A stretch of 64,000 bases of DNA from Cellvibrio sp. (GCA_016712405.1 JADJRD010000002.1:257848-321847); one strand, 5' to 3'; shown: positions 16,929-25,280, counted from the first letter of the stretch. A program made the numbers and translations. Notes: a model not told the origin generated them from the sequence alone.

Positions 16929-17297
16929 ATGATTCAAACAGAAAGCTACTTAGATGTTGCAGACAATAGCGGCGCTCGCCGTGTCATGTGCATCAAGGTT
17001 CTTGGCGGTTCTCACCGTCGCTACGCGTCAGTGGGCGACATCATCAAGGTGACTGTGAAGGAAGCAATTCCTCGCGGCAAGGTGAAAAAGGGCCAAGTGA
17101 TGAAGGCAGTTGTTGTGCGTACTCGTAAGGGTGTGCGTAGACAAGACGGTTCATTAATCAAGTTCGATGATAATGCTGCTGTACTGCTGAACAACCAAGA
17201 TGCACCAATTGGTACACGTATTTTCGGACCAGTAACTCGTGAGTTGCGTGGCGAGAAATTCATGAAAATCATTTCTTTAGCACCCGAAGTGCTGTAA
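16929..17297 (+). CDS. rplN: 50S ribosomal protein L14
   Basis: L14 forms an intersubunit bridge. The 122 residues are the exact family size: MIQTESYLDVADNSGARRVMC at the start (motif DNSGAR), RELRGEKFMKIISLAPEVL at the end. First gene of the spc operon. No separate promoter is obvious in the 34-bp gap, suggesting that S10 and spc are one transcription unit here. Confidence 0.98.
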   Translation: MIQTESYLDVADNSGARRVMCIKVLGGSHRRYASVGDIIKVTVKEAIPRGKVKKGQVMKAVVVRTRKGVRRQDGSLIKFDDNAAVLLNNQDAPIGTRIFGPVTRELRGEKFMKIISLAPEVL

Positions 17298-17323
17298 CTG
17301 GCTAAAGGAACGAGGACATAAAA

Positions 17324-17641
17324 ATGCGTAAAATTAAGCGTGATGGTGAAGTGATTGTGATTGCCGGAAGCGAGAAAGGTAAGCGCGGTAAAGTGGTTCG
17401 CGTTCTTGCCAATGATCGTTTGATCGTAAGCGGTATTAACATGATCAAAAAGCACCAGAAGCCTAACCCTCAGTTGGGTGTTGCTGGTGGCATTATCGAA
17501 AAAGAAGCGTCGATTCATGCTTCGAATGTTGCCATTTACAACATGGCAACTAAGAAGGCGGATCGTATCGGTTTCAAAGTACTTGAAAATGGCGACAAAG
17601 TTCGTATTTACAAGTCCAACGGCGAAACCCTGGGAGCGTAA
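17324..17641 (+). CDS. rplX: 50S ribosomal protein L24
   Basis: L24 initiates 50S assembly and contacts the tunnel exit. The product is 105 residues. The KOW motif (GEVIVIAGSEKGKRGKVVRV) is at residues 8-27. GAGGA precedes ATG. spc operon; the stop lies 6 bp before rplE. Confidence 0.97.
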   Translation: MRKIKRDGEVIVIAGSEKGKRGKVVRVLANDRLIVSGINMIKKHQKPNPQLGVAGGIIEKEASIHASNVAIYNMATKKADRIGFKVLENGDKVRIYKSNGETLGA

Positions 17642-17647
17642 TCGAAA

Positions 17648-18187
17648 ATGGCAAGGCTAAAAGATCTTTACGTTAAAGAAATCGCCCCCAAACTGAAAGA
17701 AGAGTTGGGTTTGGCGAACGTGATGGAAGTGCCTCGCATTACCAAGATCACTCTAAATATGGGTGTTGGTGAAGCAGTTGGTGATAAAAAAGTGTTGGAA
17801 GCTGCTGTGGCTGACATGGTGAAAATTTCCGGTCAGAAAGTAGTGGTGAACAATGCTCGTAAATCAATCGCGGGCTTTAAAATCCGTGATGGTTGGCCAA
17901 TTGGATGTAAGGTAACCCTGCGCAAAGACCGTATGTATGAATTTTTGGATCGTCTGATTACAGTGGCAATCCCACGTATTCGTGACTTCCGCGGTATTAG
18001 CCCAAAACAATTTGATGGTCGTGGCAATTTTTCCATGGGCGTGACAGAACAAATTATCTTCCCTGAGATTGACTACGATAAAGTAGATAAGCTCCGTGGT
18101 TTGGATATTTGCATCACTACCACCGCTCGTACGGACGAAGAAGGTCGTGCGTTGTTGAAAGCATTTAACTTCCCGTTCAAAGGTTAA
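17648..18187 (+). CDS. rplE: 50S ribosomal protein L5
   Basis: L5 binds 5S rRNA and contacts P-site tRNA and S13. The product is 179 residues as in E. coli. ITLNMGVGEA, KSIAGFKIRDGWPIGCKVTL and GMDICITTTA-type C-terminal sequence (GLDICITTTARTDEEG) are present. spc operon, followed after 9 bp by rpsN. Confidence 0.98.
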   Translation: MARLKDLYVKEIAPKLKEELGLANVMEVPRITKITLNMGVGEAVGDKKVLEAAVADMVKISGQKVVVNNARKSIAGFKIRDGWPIGCKVTLRKDRMYEFLDRLITVAIPRIRDFRGISPKQFDGRGNFSMGVTEQIIFPEIDYDKVDKLRGLDICITTTARTDEEGRALLKAFNFPFKG

Positions 18188-18196
18188 GGTGATCTC

Positions 18197-18502
18197 ATGG
18201 CAAAAAAATCGATGATTGCACGCGAAGTTAAACGTGCTCAAACCGTTAAAAAATACGCTGCAAAGCGTTCAGAGCTGAAAGCAATTATTACTGCTGTTTC
18301 TTCAACTGAAGATCAAGTTTGGGAAGCGCAGACTAAATTGCAAAAAATGCCACGTGATGCCAGCAAATCTCGCCAACGTAATCGTTGTCGCGTAACTGGT
18401 CGTCCACATGGAGTCTTCCGCAAATTTGGGCTTTGCCGTCATAAATTGCGTGAAGCCGCTATGCGTGGTGACGTTCCCGGTCTGGTTAAGGCCAGCTGGT
18501 AA
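18197..18502 (+). CDS. rpsN: 30S ribosomal protein S14, zinc-free form
   Basis: S14 assembles late into the 30S head. The 101-residue product is the long, zinc-free (C-minus) type; no paired CxxC zinc motifs are present. SRQRNRCRVTGRPHGVFRKF is diagnostic. spc operon, 27 bp before rpsH. Confidence 0.98.
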   Translation: MAKKSMIAREVKRAQTVKKYAAKRSELKAIITAVSSTEDQVWEAQTKLQKMPRDASKSRQRNRCRVTGRPHGVFRKFGLCRHKLREAAMRGDVPGLVKASW

Positions 18503-18529
18503 TTCAGCTTACTATAGGAGCAGAATCTG

Positions 18530-18922
18530 ATGAGCATGCAAGATCCGTTAGCAGATATGCTAACCCGTATTCGCAATGCACAGAATGTTGGCAAAGCCCA
18601 AGTGGTAATGCCTTCTTCAAAGCTGAAGATCAGCGTAGCTAAAGTCCTTGCGGACGAAGGTTACATTGCTGGTTACTCAGTGAGCCAAGATGTAAAAAGC
18701 GAACTTACGATTGAATTGAAGTATTTTGAAGGCAAGCCTGTAATTGTTGAGTTGGATCGTATCAGCCGTCCAGGTTTGCGTAGTTATGCTGGTAAGACTG
18801 CAATACCAAAAGTCCGTGCGGGCTTAGGTATAGCGATTGTTTCAACCAGTAAAGGTGTAATGACTGATCGTGCTGCTCGCGCCGCTGGCGTAGGTGGCGA
18901 AGTCCTCTGCACAGTATTCTAA
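18530..18922 (+). CDS. rpsH: 30S ribosomal protein S8
   Basis: S8 binds the central domain of 16S rRNA and in E. coli represses the spc operon by binding the rplE start region. The product is 130 residues; MSMQDPLADMLTRIRNAQ and TDRAARAAGVGGEVLCTVF are diagnostic. A GGAG ribosome-binding site precedes ATG. spc operon. Confidence 0.98.
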   Translation: MSMQDPLADMLTRIRNAQNVGKAQVVMPSSKLKISVAKVLADEGYIAGYSVSQDVKSELTIELKYFEGKPVIVELDRISRPGLRSYAGKTAIPKVRAGLGIAIVSTSKGVMTDRAARAAGVGGEVLCTVF

Positions 18923-18938
18923 TTTTTGGGAAAACGTC

Positions 18939-19472
18939 ATGTCACGAGTTGCAAAAAGTCCGGTTGAAGTACCCGCTGCAGTGACTGTGAGCCTGAATGG
19001 CCAGAGTCTCTCTATAAAAGGTGGCAAGGGTACGTTGGCGCTGGAAATCAACGCGAGTGTTGAAGTGAAGCAAGTTAACAATGTGTTGACCTTTACTCCT
19101 CGCGACGGTGCCAAGCAGTCTGATGCGTTAGCAGGCACTACACGTGCGCTGGTTAACAACATGGTTATCGGTGTCAGCCAAGGTTTTGAAAAGAAACTGT
19201 CGTTGGTTGGTGTAGGTTATCGTGTTAAAGCAGAAGGTAACACTGTAAACCTGTCTTTGGGTTATTCACATCCAGTTGTTTATGCCTTGCCAAAAGGTGT
19301 AACGGTTGAAACCCCAAGCCAGACAGAAATAGTATTAAAAAGCGCTGACAAGCAATTGCTAGGTCAAGTTGCTGCTGAGATCCGTGCGTTCCGCGAGCCA
19401 GAGCCTTACAAAGGTAAAGGTGTTCGCTATTCGGATGAAGTGGTACTGCGTAAAGAAGCCAAGAAGAAATAG
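18939..19472 (+). CDS. rplF: 50S ribosomal protein L6
   Basis: L6 lies near the factor-binding site of the 50S subunit. With ATG 18939 the product is 177 residues, the E. coli length, starting SRVAKSPVEVPAAV. An earlier in-frame start would overlap rpsH. The C-terminal EPYKGKGVRYSDEVVLRKEA is diagnostic. spc operon. Confidence 0.98.
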   Translation: MSRVAKSPVEVPAAVTVSLNGQSLSIKGGKGTLALEINASVEVKQVNNVLTFTPRDGAKQSDALAGTTRALVNNMVIGVSQGFEKKLSLVGVGYRVKAEGNTVNLSLGYSHPVVYALPKGVTVETPSQTEIVLKSADKQLLGQVAAEIRAFREPEPYKGKGVRYSDEVVLRKEAKKK

Positions 19473-19480
19473 AGGCAGAT

Positions 19481-19831
19481 ATGAACGACAAAAAAGAATC
19501 TCGTCTTCGTCGTGCACGCCGTGCTCGTGTGAAGATCCGCGAGTTAGGTGTAACGCGCTTAGCAATTCATCGTACGCCACGTCATATCTACGCTCAGTTG
19601 ATTTCTGGCGATGGATCACAAGTATTGGCGAGTGCATCTACCCTGGACAAAGCCTTGCGTTCTGGCCAAACCGGTAATGCAGATGCAGCTAAAGCTGTAG
19701 GTGCATTGATTGCAGAGCGTGCCAAAGCGGCGGGCATCACACAAGTGGCCTTTGATCGCAGTGGTTTCAAATATCATGGCCGTATCAAAGCGTTGGCTGA
19801 TGCTGCACGCGAAGGCGGTTTGGAATTCTAA
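19481..19831 (+). CDS. rplR: 50S ribosomal protein L18
   Basis: L18 binds 5S rRNA together with L5. The product is 116 residues; VTRLAIHRTPRHIYAQLI and AFDRSGFKYHGRIKALADAA are diagnostic. It lies 8 bp after rplF and 9 bp before rpsE in the spc operon. Confidence 0.98.
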   Translation: MNDKKESRLRRARRARVKIRELGVTRLAIHRTPRHIYAQLISGDGSQVLASASTLDKALRSGQTGNADAAKAVGALIAERAKAAGITQVAFDRSGFKYHGRIKALADAAREGGLEF

Positions 19832-19840
19832 GGGTGAGAT

Positions 19841-20356
19841 ATGGCAAACGCTAGAAGAGATGAAGAGACTGGCAACACTGAAGGCTTACAAGAAAAGCTT
19901 GTTCAGGTTAACCGTGTAGCCAAGACAGTTAAAGGTGGCCGTATATTCGCATTCACAGCTTTGACAGTTGTGGGTGATGGCAATGGTAAGGTGGGATTTG
20001 GTCGTGGTAAAGCACGTGAAGTGCCAGCTGCTATCCAAAAGGCGATGGAAGCTGCTCGTCGTAATATGATCAGTGTTGATCTGAATGGCGACACCATCCA
20101 ATACCCAATTAAAGGTATTCACGGTGCGTCCAAAGTGTATATGCAGCCTGCCTCACAAGGTACAGGTATCATTGCGGGTGGTGCTATGCGTGCTGTGCTG
20201 GAAATTGCCGGTGTACAAAACGTACTCTCAAAGTGCTATGGATCAACCAATCCAGTGAACGTTGTTCGTGCGACCTTCAATGCGCTGAAAGCTATGACCT
20301 CCCCTGAAGCTGTTGCTGCCAAACGTGGCAAATCAGTTGAAGATATATTGAATTAA
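19841..20356 (+). CDS. rpsE: 30S ribosomal protein S5
   Basis: S5 works with S4 in decoding accuracy and is the site of spectinomycin resistance mutations. The product is 171 residues. The double-stranded RNA binding region (EKLVQVNRVAKTVKGGRIF) and GKVGFGRGKAREVPAAIQKA are intact; the VAKTVKGGR loop, the usual resistance site, has the common sequence. spc operon. Confidence 0.98.
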   Translation: MANARRDEETGNTEGLQEKLVQVNRVAKTVKGGRIFAFTALTVVGDGNGKVGFGRGKAREVPAAIQKAMEAARRNMISVDLNGDTIQYPIKGIHGASKVYMQPASQGTGIIAGGAMRAVLEIAGVQNVLSKCYGSTNPVNVVRATFNALKAMTSPEAVAAKRGKSVEDILN

Positions 20357-20390
20357 TCGTTTGTTCGATTTGTAGATGGCGGATTTCATC

Positions 20391-20576
20391 ATGTCTAAAA
20401 AAATGATTAAAGTGACCCAGACCAAGAGCACGGCTCACCGTCTGAAGAACCACAAAGCTTGTGTAGCAGGCTTGGGGTTGCGTCGCATCGGTCACTCTGT
20501 GGAAGTGGAAGATACTCCTTCCGTTCGCGGTATGATCAATGTAGTAAGTTATATGGTTAAGGTGGAAGGGGAATAA
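20391..20576 (+). CDS. rpmD: 50S ribosomal protein L30
   Basis: L30 is a small globular 50S protein found in part of the bacteria. ATG 20391 gives 61 residues (MSKKMIKVTQTKSTAHR...). GGCGGA lies upstream. An alternative ATG at 20403 would give 57 residues, and an upstream in-frame ATG adds MADFI, which has no family support. One base separates its stop from rplO. Confidence 0.95.
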   Translation: MSKKMIKVTQTKSTAHRLKNHKACVAGLGLRRIGHSVEVEDTPSVRGMINVVSYMVKVEGE

Positions 20577-20577
20577 T

Positions 20578-21012
20578 ATGCGTCTTAACACCTTGAGCCC
20601 GGCGCCGGGCAGAATTCATGCAAAAAAACGTGTTGGCCGTGGTATTGGTAGTGGTCTGGGTAAGACTGCAGGCCGTGGTCACAAGGGTTTGAAGTCACGT
20701 TCAGGTGGTTCAGTAAGACCAGGATTTGAGGGCGGTCAAATGCCTTTGCAGATCCGCTTACCGAAATACGGTTTCACATCACGTATTGGTATGGTCACAG
20801 CTGAGATTCGATTATCCGAATTGAATGCTGTTGAAGGTTCTATTGTTGATATCGAAACTTTGAAACAAGCCGGTCTGATCAGTTCAGTGATTAAGCGTGC
20901 CAAGATTTTCGCCTCGGGCGAAGTCAAAAAAGCAGTGACTGTGAAAGGTTTATCAGTGACTAAAGGTGCTAAAGCCGCTATTGAAGCAGCTGGCGGTAAA
21001 GTAGAAGAGTAA
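20578..21012 (+). CDS. rplO: 50S ribosomal protein L15
   Basis: L15 is needed for late 50S assembly. The product is 144 residues. The glycine-rich start (MRLNTLSPAPGR, then GRGIGSGLGKTAGRGHKG) and FEGGQMPLQIRLPKYGF are diagnostic. spc operon, 10 bp before secY. Confidence 0.98.
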   Translation: MRLNTLSPAPGRIHAKKRVGRGIGSGLGKTAGRGHKGLKSRSGGSVRPGFEGGQMPLQIRLPKYGFTSRIGMVTAEIRLSELNAVEGSIVDIETLKQAGLISSVIKRAKIFASGEVKKAVTVKGLSVTKGAKAAIEAAGGKVEE

Positions 21013-21022
21013 CGAGGCGCGA

Positions 21023-22354
21023 ATGGCAACTCCCGCTCAACTGCCCATGGCAAGTCAACGCGGTTTAGGCGAGCTTTGGGCTCGCCTCCGCTTTTTGCTT
21101 TTGGCAATAGTGATTTATCGTATCGGTACGCACGTACCAGTTCCTGGTCTTGATCCAGAGCGTATTGCGCAGATGTATAAAGAGAATGAAGGCACAATCT
21201 TGGGCATGGTCAACATGTTTTCAGGTGGTGCCTTAGAGCGTATGAGTATCCTTGCATTAGGTATCATGCCCTACATCTCGGCATCTATTATTATGCAGCT
21301 TCTTTCTGCGGTAACTCCTTCGTTGGAGCAGTTGAAGAAAGAAGGTGATGCTGGGCGTCGAAAGATCAATCAGATGACTCGATACCTGACCTTGGCGCTA
21401 GCGAGTGTTCAGGCATTGGCTTTGGCTGTGGGTTTCTCCGGTTATGCTTATGGAGATGTAGGATTTCATTTCTACGCGATAGCAAGTATTTCGCTTGTGA
21501 CTGGCGCCATGTTTATGATGTGGCTGGGTGAGCAAGTAACTGAAAGGGGTGTAGGTAACGGAATATCAATGCTCATATTTGCTGGGATAGTGGCAGGGAT
21601 ACCGAGTGCAATTGGTCAAACGTTTAGTCTTGCGCGATCAGCTGATAGCGTTCACATGATGAAAATTCTTGTTGTGTGCATAATTGCTATTGCTGTGATA
21701 TGGGTAGTCGTTCGTGTAGAGCGTGGGCAACGTCGCATAACAATTAATTATGCCAAAAGACAGCCGGGTAGACAGGCACAGGCTAGCCATTTACCATTGA
21801 AAATAAATATGGCAGGTGTTATCCCTGCGATCTTTGCGAGCAGTATTTTGATGTTCCCTGCTTCCATTGGGCAGTGGTTCGGTAGTAGTGCGACAGATTC
21901 AGAATGGAGTGAGTTCCTAGGTAAGGTTTCTGTTGCTTTGAGCCCAGGAAATCCGCTTTACATCATAGTGTTTGTGATATTTATTGTTTTCTTTTGCTTC
22001 TTTTACACGGCGTTGATGTTTAATCCAAAAGAAGTGGCTGAAAACTTAAAGAAATCCGGTGCGTTTATACCTGGTATACGTCCGGGCGAACATTCAGCTA
22101 AATATATCGATAGTGTGTTAACTCGCTTGACGGTTATTGGTGGGATGTATATGTCGGCAGTTTGTTTGTTGCCGGAGTTTTTAATCGTATCAGCAGATGT
22201 GCCGTTCTATTTGGGTGGCACTTCATTGTTAATCGTAGTGGTAGTGGTAATGGACTTCATGTCTCAAGTGCAAGCTCATTTGATGTCACATCAATATGAA
22301 TCACTAATGAAGAAGTCAAATTTGAAGGGTTATGGTGCAACCGGTTTGCGCTAG
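21023..22354 (+). CDS. secY: Preprotein translocase channel subunit SecY
   Basis: SecY forms the protein-conducting channel of the inner membrane with SecE and SecG. The product is 443 residues with ten hydrophobic segments. IYRIGTHVPVPGLDP (first segment), the cytoplasmic loop YAKRQPGRQAQASHLPLKIN and MFNPKEVAENLKKSGAFIPG are diagnostic. It is the second-last gene of the spc operon. All secreted proteins of the downstream exopolysaccharide locus that carry signal peptides would use this channel. Confidence 0.98.
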   Translation: MATPAQLPMASQRGLGELWARLRFLLLAIVIYRIGTHVPVPGLDPERIAQMYKENEGTILGMVNMFSGGALERMSILALGIMPYISASIIMQLLSAVTPSLEQLKKEGDAGRRKINQMTRYLTLALASVQALALAVGFSGYAYGDVGFHFYAIASISLVTGAMFMMWLGEQVTERGVGNGISMLIFAGIVAGIPSAIGQTFSLARSADSVHMMKILVVCIIAIAVIWVVVRVERGQRRITINYAKRQPGRQAQASHLPLKINMAGVIPAIFASSILMFPASIGQWFGSSATDSEWSEFLGKVSVALSPGNPLYIIVFVIFIVFFCFFYTALMFNPKEVAENLKKSGAFIPGIRPGEHSAKYIDSVLTRLTVIGGMYMSAVCLLPEFLIVSADVPFYLGGTSLLIVVVVVMDFMSQVQAHLMSHQYESLMKKSNLKGYGATGLR

Positions 22355-22375
22355 GCCAAAGATAGAGGTTGTGTA

Positions 22376-22492
22376 ATGAAAGTTCGTGCTTCTGTAAAAA
22401 AGATTTGCCGCAATTGCAAAATGGTTCGTCGCAATGGTGTACTGCGCGTTATTTGCGCTGTTGAGCCGCGCCATAAGCAGCGTCAAGGTTAA
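22376..22492 (+). CDS. rpmJ: 50S ribosomal protein L36, zinc form
   Basis: This 38-residue protein begins MKVRASVKKICRNCK. Cys11, Cys14, Cys27 and His33 form the zinc-ribbon of the C-plus type. It lies 21 bp after secY, the standard place at the end of the spc operon, with AGAGG upstream. Bacteria with this form often carry a second zinc-free copy induced at low zinc, which is not in this window. Confidence 0.96.
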   Translation: MKVRASVKKICRNCKMVRRNGVLRVICAVEPRHKQRQG

Positions 22493-22511
22493 TCACAGAT
22501 CTTTGCCTGAG

Positions 22512-22546
22512 CAGGCAGGTGCAAATCGCACCTGCCTGTTCTTTTC
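22512..22546 (+). terminator. Intrinsic terminator after rpmJ
   Basis: A perfect 11-bp stem CAGGCAGGTGC/GCACCTGCCTG around AAATC is followed by TTCTTTTC. It ends the spc operon before the separate alpha promoter. Confidence 0.88.
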
Positions 22547-22603
22547 TGGTGATCTGTGAATGGGGGGCGTTGACTGTCGTCAGGTGGAGAAATCTCCTGG
22601 CTA

Positions 22604-22632
22604 TTGATTTGTAATGAACTTATCGTTATCCT
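22604..22632 (+). promoter_or_regulatory. Sigma-70 promoter of the alpha operon
   Basis: TTGATT (22604-22609), a 17-bp spacer and TATCCT (22627-22632) are followed by TCGCGCC. It lies between the rpmJ terminator and rpsM. The GCGCC discriminator is shared with the rpsL and rpsJ promoters. The leader to rpsM is about 65 bases; I do not recognise the S4-binding pseudoknot known from E. coli. Confidence 0.7.
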
Positions 22633-22706
22633 TCGCGCCTTTTTGCGTATTGGGTGGCGTAGCTCATTGTCAGCGCCGCATTTTAAGTGTTGTTGGAGTA
22701 ATCTGA

Positions 22707-23063
22707 ATGGCTCGTATCGCTGGTGTCAACATACCAGATAACAAACACGCCGTTATATCCTTGACTTATGTCTATGGAATCGGCCGTACAACTGCAAAAC
22801 AAATCTGTGCTGCTGCAGGCATTGCCGAAGAAACCAAAATCGGCACCCTGTCTGAAGAGCAAATGGATGCTGTTCGTGCTGAAGTTGCCAAGCGTACCGT
22901 GGAAGGTGATTTGCGTCGTGTGATTTCGATGAATATCAAGCGCTTGATGGATTTGGGATGTTACCGTGGGTTGCGCCATCGTCGTGGATTGCCACTGCGT
23001 GGTCAGCGTACCAAGACTAACGCCCGTACCCGTAAGGGTCCACGTAAGCCGATCAAGAAGTAA
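22707..23063 (+). CDS. rpsM: 30S ribosomal protein S13
   Basis: S13 sits at the top of the 30S head and contacts P-site tRNA and L5. The product is 118 residues. MARIAGVNIPDNKHAVISLT and RGLRHRRGLPLRGQRTKTNA are diagnostic. TTGGAG precedes ATG. First gene of the alpha operon. Confidence 0.98.
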   Translation: MARIAGVNIPDNKHAVISLTYVYGIGRTTAKQICAAAGIAEETKIGTLSEEQMDAVRAEVAKRTVEGDLRRVISMNIKRLMDLGCYRGLRHRRGLPLRGQRTKTNARTRKGPRKPIKK

Positions 23064-23116
23064 TTCTTGTTTGAAACATCAATCACTAGGCTAATCATTT
23101 AGTAGGAAGAATTGCT

Positions 23117-23508
23117 ATGGCGAAGCCAGGTAATAAAACTGCAGTTAAGAAAAAAGTTAAAAAGACGGTAGTCGATGGCGTTGCGCACATCCATGCCTCT
23201 TTTAACAATACCATTGTCACTATCACGGATCGTCAAGGTAATGCCTTGGCATGGGCTACTTCGGGTGGTTCAGGCTTCCGTGGTTCTCGTAAATCAACTC
23301 CGTTTGCTGCCCAGGTTGCTGCTGAGCGCGCTGGCGAAGCAGCAAAAGAGTATGGTTTGAAAAACCTCGATGTCAAGTTAAGGCCAGCCCAGGTCGTGAA
23401 TCGGCTGTGCGTGCGTTGAACAATGTTGGCTACAAAATTACCAACATCACTGACGTAACACCAATTCCACACAACGGCTGTCGTCCGCCGAAGAAACGTC
23501 GCGTGTAA
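23117..23508 (+). CDS. rpsK: 30S ribosomal protein S11, frameshifted in this sequence
   Basis: S11 lines the mRNA exit channel and pairs with S21/S18 on the platform. The first 94 or so residues (to NLDVK) are normal, then the frame breaks and a false stop follows at 23417-23419. The second frame resumes GRESAVRALNNVGYKITN and ends NGCRPPKKRRV at 23508. The conserved sequence between (VKGPGPGRE) can be restored by adding one base in each of four short homopolymers (gg, aaa, ccc, gg) at about 23374-23392. The corrected gene has 131 residues. S11 is essential, so sequencing error is far more likely than mutation. Alpha operon, 14 bp before rpsD. Confidence 0.95.
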
Positions 23509-23521
23509 GGGGAGATAGATA

Positions 23522-24142
23522 ATGGCACGTTATATTGGTCCAAGCTGTAAACTCTCTCGCCGCGAAGGCACTGATCTTTTCCTGAAAAGTGGTGCGCGTG
23601 CGTTAGATTCAAAATGCAAAATTGAAACTGCACCAGGTCAACATGGACAACGTCGCGGACGTTTGTCTGACTACGGTGTTCAGTTGCGTGAAAAGCAAAA
23701 AGTGCGTCGTATTTACGGCATTCTTGAAAAGCAATTCCGTGGTTATTACAAAGAAGCTGCTCGTCGTAAAGGCGCAAGCGGTGAAAACTTGCTGAAGTTG
23801 TTGGAATGTCGTTTGGACAATGTGGTGTATCGCATGGGCTTCGGTTCAACTCGTGCTGAATCACGTCAACTGGTTTCGCACAAAGCGATCAGTGTGAATG
23901 GCAAGACAGTGAATATTGCTTCATTTCAAGTTGCTGCGGGTGATGTAGTGGCTGTGCGTGAAAAAGCCAAGAATCAATTGCGTATCCAAAACGCGCTGAA
24001 TCTGGCTGGGCAACGCAGTAATGTTGAGTGGTTAGACGTGAATAGCGAGAAGAAAGAAGGCGTGTTCAAGCGCGTTCCTGATCGCAGTGACTTGTCTGCT
24101 GACATCAACGAAAACCTCATCGTAGAGCTTTACTCTAAGTAA
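23522..24142 (+). CDS. rpsD: 30S ribosomal protein S4
   Basis: S4 nucleates 30S assembly and in E. coli represses the alpha operon. The product is 206 residues as in E. coli. MARYIGPSCKLSRREGTDL, PGQHGQRRGRLSDYGVQLREKQ-type sequence and the S4 RNA-binding domain (LDNVVYRMGFGSTRAESRQL) are present. Alpha operon, GGGGAGA upstream. Confidence 0.98.
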   Translation: MARYIGPSCKLSRREGTDLFLKSGARALDSKCKIETAPGQHGQRRGRLSDYGVQLREKQKVRRIYGILEKQFRGYYKEAARRKGASGENLLKLLECRLDNVVYRMGFGSTRAESRQLVSHKAISVNGKTVNIASFQVAAGDVVAVREKAKNQLRIQNALNLAGQRSNVEWLDVNSEKKEGVFKRVPDRSDLSADINENLIVELYSK

Positions 24143-24168
24143 GGAAAATCTAACTAAAAGGTGTGGCT

Positions 24169-25155
24169 ATGCAGACTGCAGTAAACGAATTTTTAACTCC
24201 TCGTCATATCGATGTTACCGAAAGTGGTCCAACCCGCGCACGCGTGGTGTTGGAACCTTTGGAGCGTGGTTTTGGGCACACACTCGGCAATGCCTTGCGC
24301 CGTATTTTACTTTCATCAATGGCCGGTTGTGCCATTGTTGAAGTTGAAATCGATGGTGTGTTGCATGAGTACAGTGCGATTGAAGGTGTTCGTGAAGACG
24401 TAATCGAGATTTTACTCAACCTCAAAGGCGTTGCTGTGGTTATGCACGGTAAAGATCACGCCGTATTGACTTTGACCAAGAAAGGTTCTGGTGTGGTGAC
24501 TGCGGGTGATATTCAGGTTGATCACGATATTGAGATCAAAAACCCGGATCATCTGATTGCTACTATCACTGGCAACACTGAATTGAAAATGCGTTTAACG
24601 ATTGCTCGGGGCCGTGGCTATCAGCCAGCAGACAGTCGTCGTCGTGATGATGATGAAAGTCGCGCAATTGGCCGTTTGCAATTGGATGCTTCTTTCAGCC
24701 CGGTAAAGCGTTTGGCTTACTCTGTAGAAAGTGCGCGTGTTGAACAACGCACTGACTTGGATAAATTAGTACTTGAGTTGGAAACCAACGGTACTATTGA
24801 TCCAGAAGAAGCGATTCGTCGTGCTGCAACAATTCTTCAACAACAGCTTGCTGTGTTTGTCGATTTGGAAGGTGAGAAGCAATCAGCTCCAGAACAGAAA
24901 GAAGAAACGATTGATCCAATTCTCCTGCGTCCAGTAGATGATTTGGAATTGACCGTTCGTTCTGCCAACTGTTTGAAAGCAGAAAACATTTACTACATTG
25001 GTGATTTGATTCAACGTACAGAAGTTGAATTGTTGAAGACGCCAAACTTGGGTAAAAAATCTTTGACCGAAATTAAAGACGTTCTGGCTTCACGCGGTTT
25101 GTCTCTCGGCATGCGTTTGGAAAACTGGCCGCCAGCCAGCTTGAAGAACGACTAA
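24169..25155 (+). CDS. rpoA: RNA polymerase alpha subunit
   Basis: Alpha starts RNA polymerase assembly and its C-terminal domain binds UP elements and activators. ATG 24169 gives 328 residues (MQTAVNEFLTPRHIDV); a GTG two codons earlier is possible but has less family support. The dimerisation domain shows ERGFGHTLGNALRRILLSSM. The C-terminal domain shows LTVRSANCLKAENIYYIGDL and LGKKSLTEIKDVLASRGLSLG. It is the last gene before a strong terminator. Confidence 0.98.
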   Translation: MQTAVNEFLTPRHIDVTESGPTRARVVLEPLERGFGHTLGNALRRILLSSMAGCAIVEVEIDGVLHEYSAIEGVREDVIEILLNLKGVAVVMHGKDHAVLTLTKKGSGVVTAGDIQVDHDIEIKNPDHLIATITGNTELKMRLTIARGRGYQPADSRRRDDDESRAIGRLQLDASFSPVKRLAYSVESARVEQRTDLDKLVLELETNGTIDPEEAIRRAATILQQQLAVFVDLEGEKQSAPEQKEETIDPILLRPVDDLELTVRSANCLKAENIYYIGDLIQRTEVELLKTPNLGKKSLTEIKDVLASRGLSLGMRLENWPPASLKND

Positions 25156-25161
25156 GCAATA

Positions 25162-25201
25162 AATAAAGGCCGTTGATAGGATTCTATCAACGGCCTTTAT
25201 T
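25162..25201 (+). terminator. 18-bp perfect terminator stem between rpoA and rplQ
   Basis: AATAAAGGCCGTTGATAG pairs perfectly with its complement around GATT, ending in TTATTATT. The A/T outer arms make it partly symmetrical, so it could act in both directions. It cuts rplQ off from the alpha operon, in which it is co-transcribed in E. coli. A weak candidate promoter for rplQ (TTAACG, 17 bp, CATATT, around 25237-25265) lies downstream. Confidence 0.85.
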
Positions 25202-25280
25202 ATTAGTTCGCTCGTAACTCACTTCGGTGCGAGCGGTTAACGAGATTGTGTAAACAATCCATATTTGAAGGTATTTTAAA

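Noticed and set aside
20736..21197. 153-codon minus-strand frame across rplO and secY
   Set aside because: Antisense shadow over two well-supported ribosomal-operon genes.
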